This document shows, in pieces, positions 5,655-6,102 of a stretch of DNA of 6,102 nt. The number at the start of each line of letters is the position of its first letter. Position 1 is the first letter of the stretch. The notes under the pieces are model-generated. The model had not been told where the DNA came from. It worked only from the letters and a program-made list of their open reading frames with translations, and ran no database searches. The position numbers were made by a program, and so were the translations under genes. The stretch covers positions 1 to 6,102 of the forward strand of contig JAHEIK010000248.1 of the NCBI GenBank assembly GCA_024639415.1, written 5' to 3'. Source of the stretch: Planctomycetota bacterium (GTDB lineage: Bacteria; Planctomycetota; PLA2; JAEUHO01).

Positions 5655-6101
5655 ATGCTCACGCAGCAAGCCGCCGATGATTGCCGCGCAGAGATCGAAG
5701 ACCTGCATCGCTTCTTCGTGGACTGGTTCCGCGCCGCGGTGCCGGCCGACGATCCCACGTGGCTGCGCCTCGACGAGGCCCTCGCCCCCTCCTTCGAGAT
5801 GATCACCCCCGACGGCGTGGTCGAGCGGCGCGAGCCGCTGCTGGCACGACTGCGCGAGCTGCACGGCTCCCAGGACGAGGGCTTTGCGATCTGGATCGAG
5901 GCCTACGACTGCCGCCTCGTGGACGAGCGCATCATCGTGGCGACCTACGAGGAGTGGCAGCGCCGCGCGGGCGTGGTGCGGGGCAGGCTGAGCACGGTCG
6001 TTTTCGAACGCTATCCCCTGGCGCCCTATCGCGTGCGTTGGCTGCATGTGCATGAGACGTGGCTGGCCGCAGGCCGTGCCCCGGCACGGCCTGCCCCGTA
6101 A
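5655..6101 (+). CDS. DUF4440 / SnoaL-like (NTF2-fold) protein
   Basis: A 148-residue protein resembling the DUF4440 / SnoaL-like families, small alpha+beta barrels of the NTF2 fold. Visible features are an N-terminal helix with FFVDWFRA (20-27), a strand LAPSFEMITPDG (43-54), the helix start RREPLLARLRELHG (58-71), and C-terminal strands around IVATYEEWQ (94-102), RLSTVVFER (111-119) and RWLHVHETWL (128-137). Family members include enzymes and pocket-binding proteins, so no reaction can be assigned. There is no signal peptide, so it is probably cytosolic. The ATG at 5655 has no Shine-Dalgarno sequence; a TACGTT hexamer at 5642-5647 would suit a leaderless transcript starting at the ATG, but this is speculative. 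The last residues (AGRAPARPA) are encoded by a perfect inverted repeat and are probably not part of the fold. It is divergent from the candidate selenoprotein gene. Confidence 0.8.
   Translation: MLTQQAADDCRAEIEDLHRFFVDWFRAAVPADDPTWLRLDEALAPSFEMITPDGVVERREPLLARLRELHGSQDEGFAIWIEAYDCRLVDERIIVATYEEWQRRAGVVRGRLSTVVFERYPLAPYRVRWLHVHETWLAAGRAPARPAP
6069..6094 (+). terminator. Perfect 12-bp inverted repeat at the 3' end of the last gene, probable terminator stem
   Basis: The arm GCAGGCCGTGCC (6069-6080) is followed by CC and then its exact reverse complement (6083-6094); in RNA this would fold as an 11-bp stem with a four-base loop. The TAA stop follows four bases later (6099-6101). Whether a T-run follows is beyond the window, so an intrinsic terminator embedded in the coding end is likely but unproven. 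A dispersed palindromic repeat is the alternative. Confidence 0.55.
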
Positions 6102-6102
6102 A

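Noticed and set aside
5451..6053. Minus-strand open frame upstream of the candidate selenoprotein start
   Set aside because: It is the continuation of the same frame antisense to the DUF4440-like gene. The strong Shine-Dalgarno sequence and signal peptide place the true start at 5450.
1..6102. tRNA, rRNA, CRISPR array, insertion sequence or integration site
   Set aside because: No cloverleaf, spaced direct-repeat array, transposase or terminal inverted-repeat pair was visible on either strand; in particular no selenocysteine tRNA was seen.

Overview
This GC-rich, densely coding window holds five protein genes and no RNA genes, insertion sequences or CRISPR arrays. Base composition, exported repeat proteins and a thioredoxin-heme-PDZ family that I associate with Planctomycetota suggest an environmental planctomycete or a similar high-GC Gram-negative bacterium. 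This is an inference; nothing in the window is a phylogenetic marker.

Layout: (1) 1-798, minus strand: an MscS-type mechanosensitive channel whose 3' end lies beyond the window. (2) 892-1698, minus: a dienelactone hydrolase with a lipoprotein signal, 93 bp upstream of the channel and possibly co-transcribed with it. (3) 1699-1791: a short divergent intergenic region. (4) 1792-4173, plus: a membrane-anchored protein of about eight tandem carboxypeptidase-regulatory-like beta-sandwich units. (5) 4170-5450, minus: an exported thioredoxin-like / CxxCH / double-PDZ protein, convergent with the previous gene; the two stop codons share a CTAG inside the loop of a perfect 8-bp hairpin. (6) 5451-5654: a divergent intergenic region with a palindrome and a thrice-repeated decamer. 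(7) 5655-6101, plus: a DUF4440/NTF2-like protein ending in a 12-bp perfect inverted repeat.

The main discovery is in gene 5. Conventional translation splits it into a signal-peptide fragment and a headless PDZ protein. The two pieces are in the same frame and are separated only by two TGA codons, three codons apart (TGA GAG TTG TGA), exactly where a thioredoxin-fold protein would carry its CxxC redox motif. Read as selenocysteine, they give a continuous 426-residue protein with a UxxU active site, followed by a third thiol (Cys68). Two stem-loops with G-containing apical loops lie just downstream, at spacings compatible with bacterial SECIS elements. No other gene in the window contains an internal TGA, tryptophan is encoded by TGG, and all visible terminal stops are TAG or TAA. 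I therefore favour a di-selenocysteine oxidoreductase over a pseudogene or code reassignment. The selenocysteine machinery (selA, selB, selC, selD) is not in the window, so this must be checked elsewhere in the genome.

The genes share an envelope theme: four of the five products are predicted to sit in or be exported across the inner membrane. No single pathway links them.
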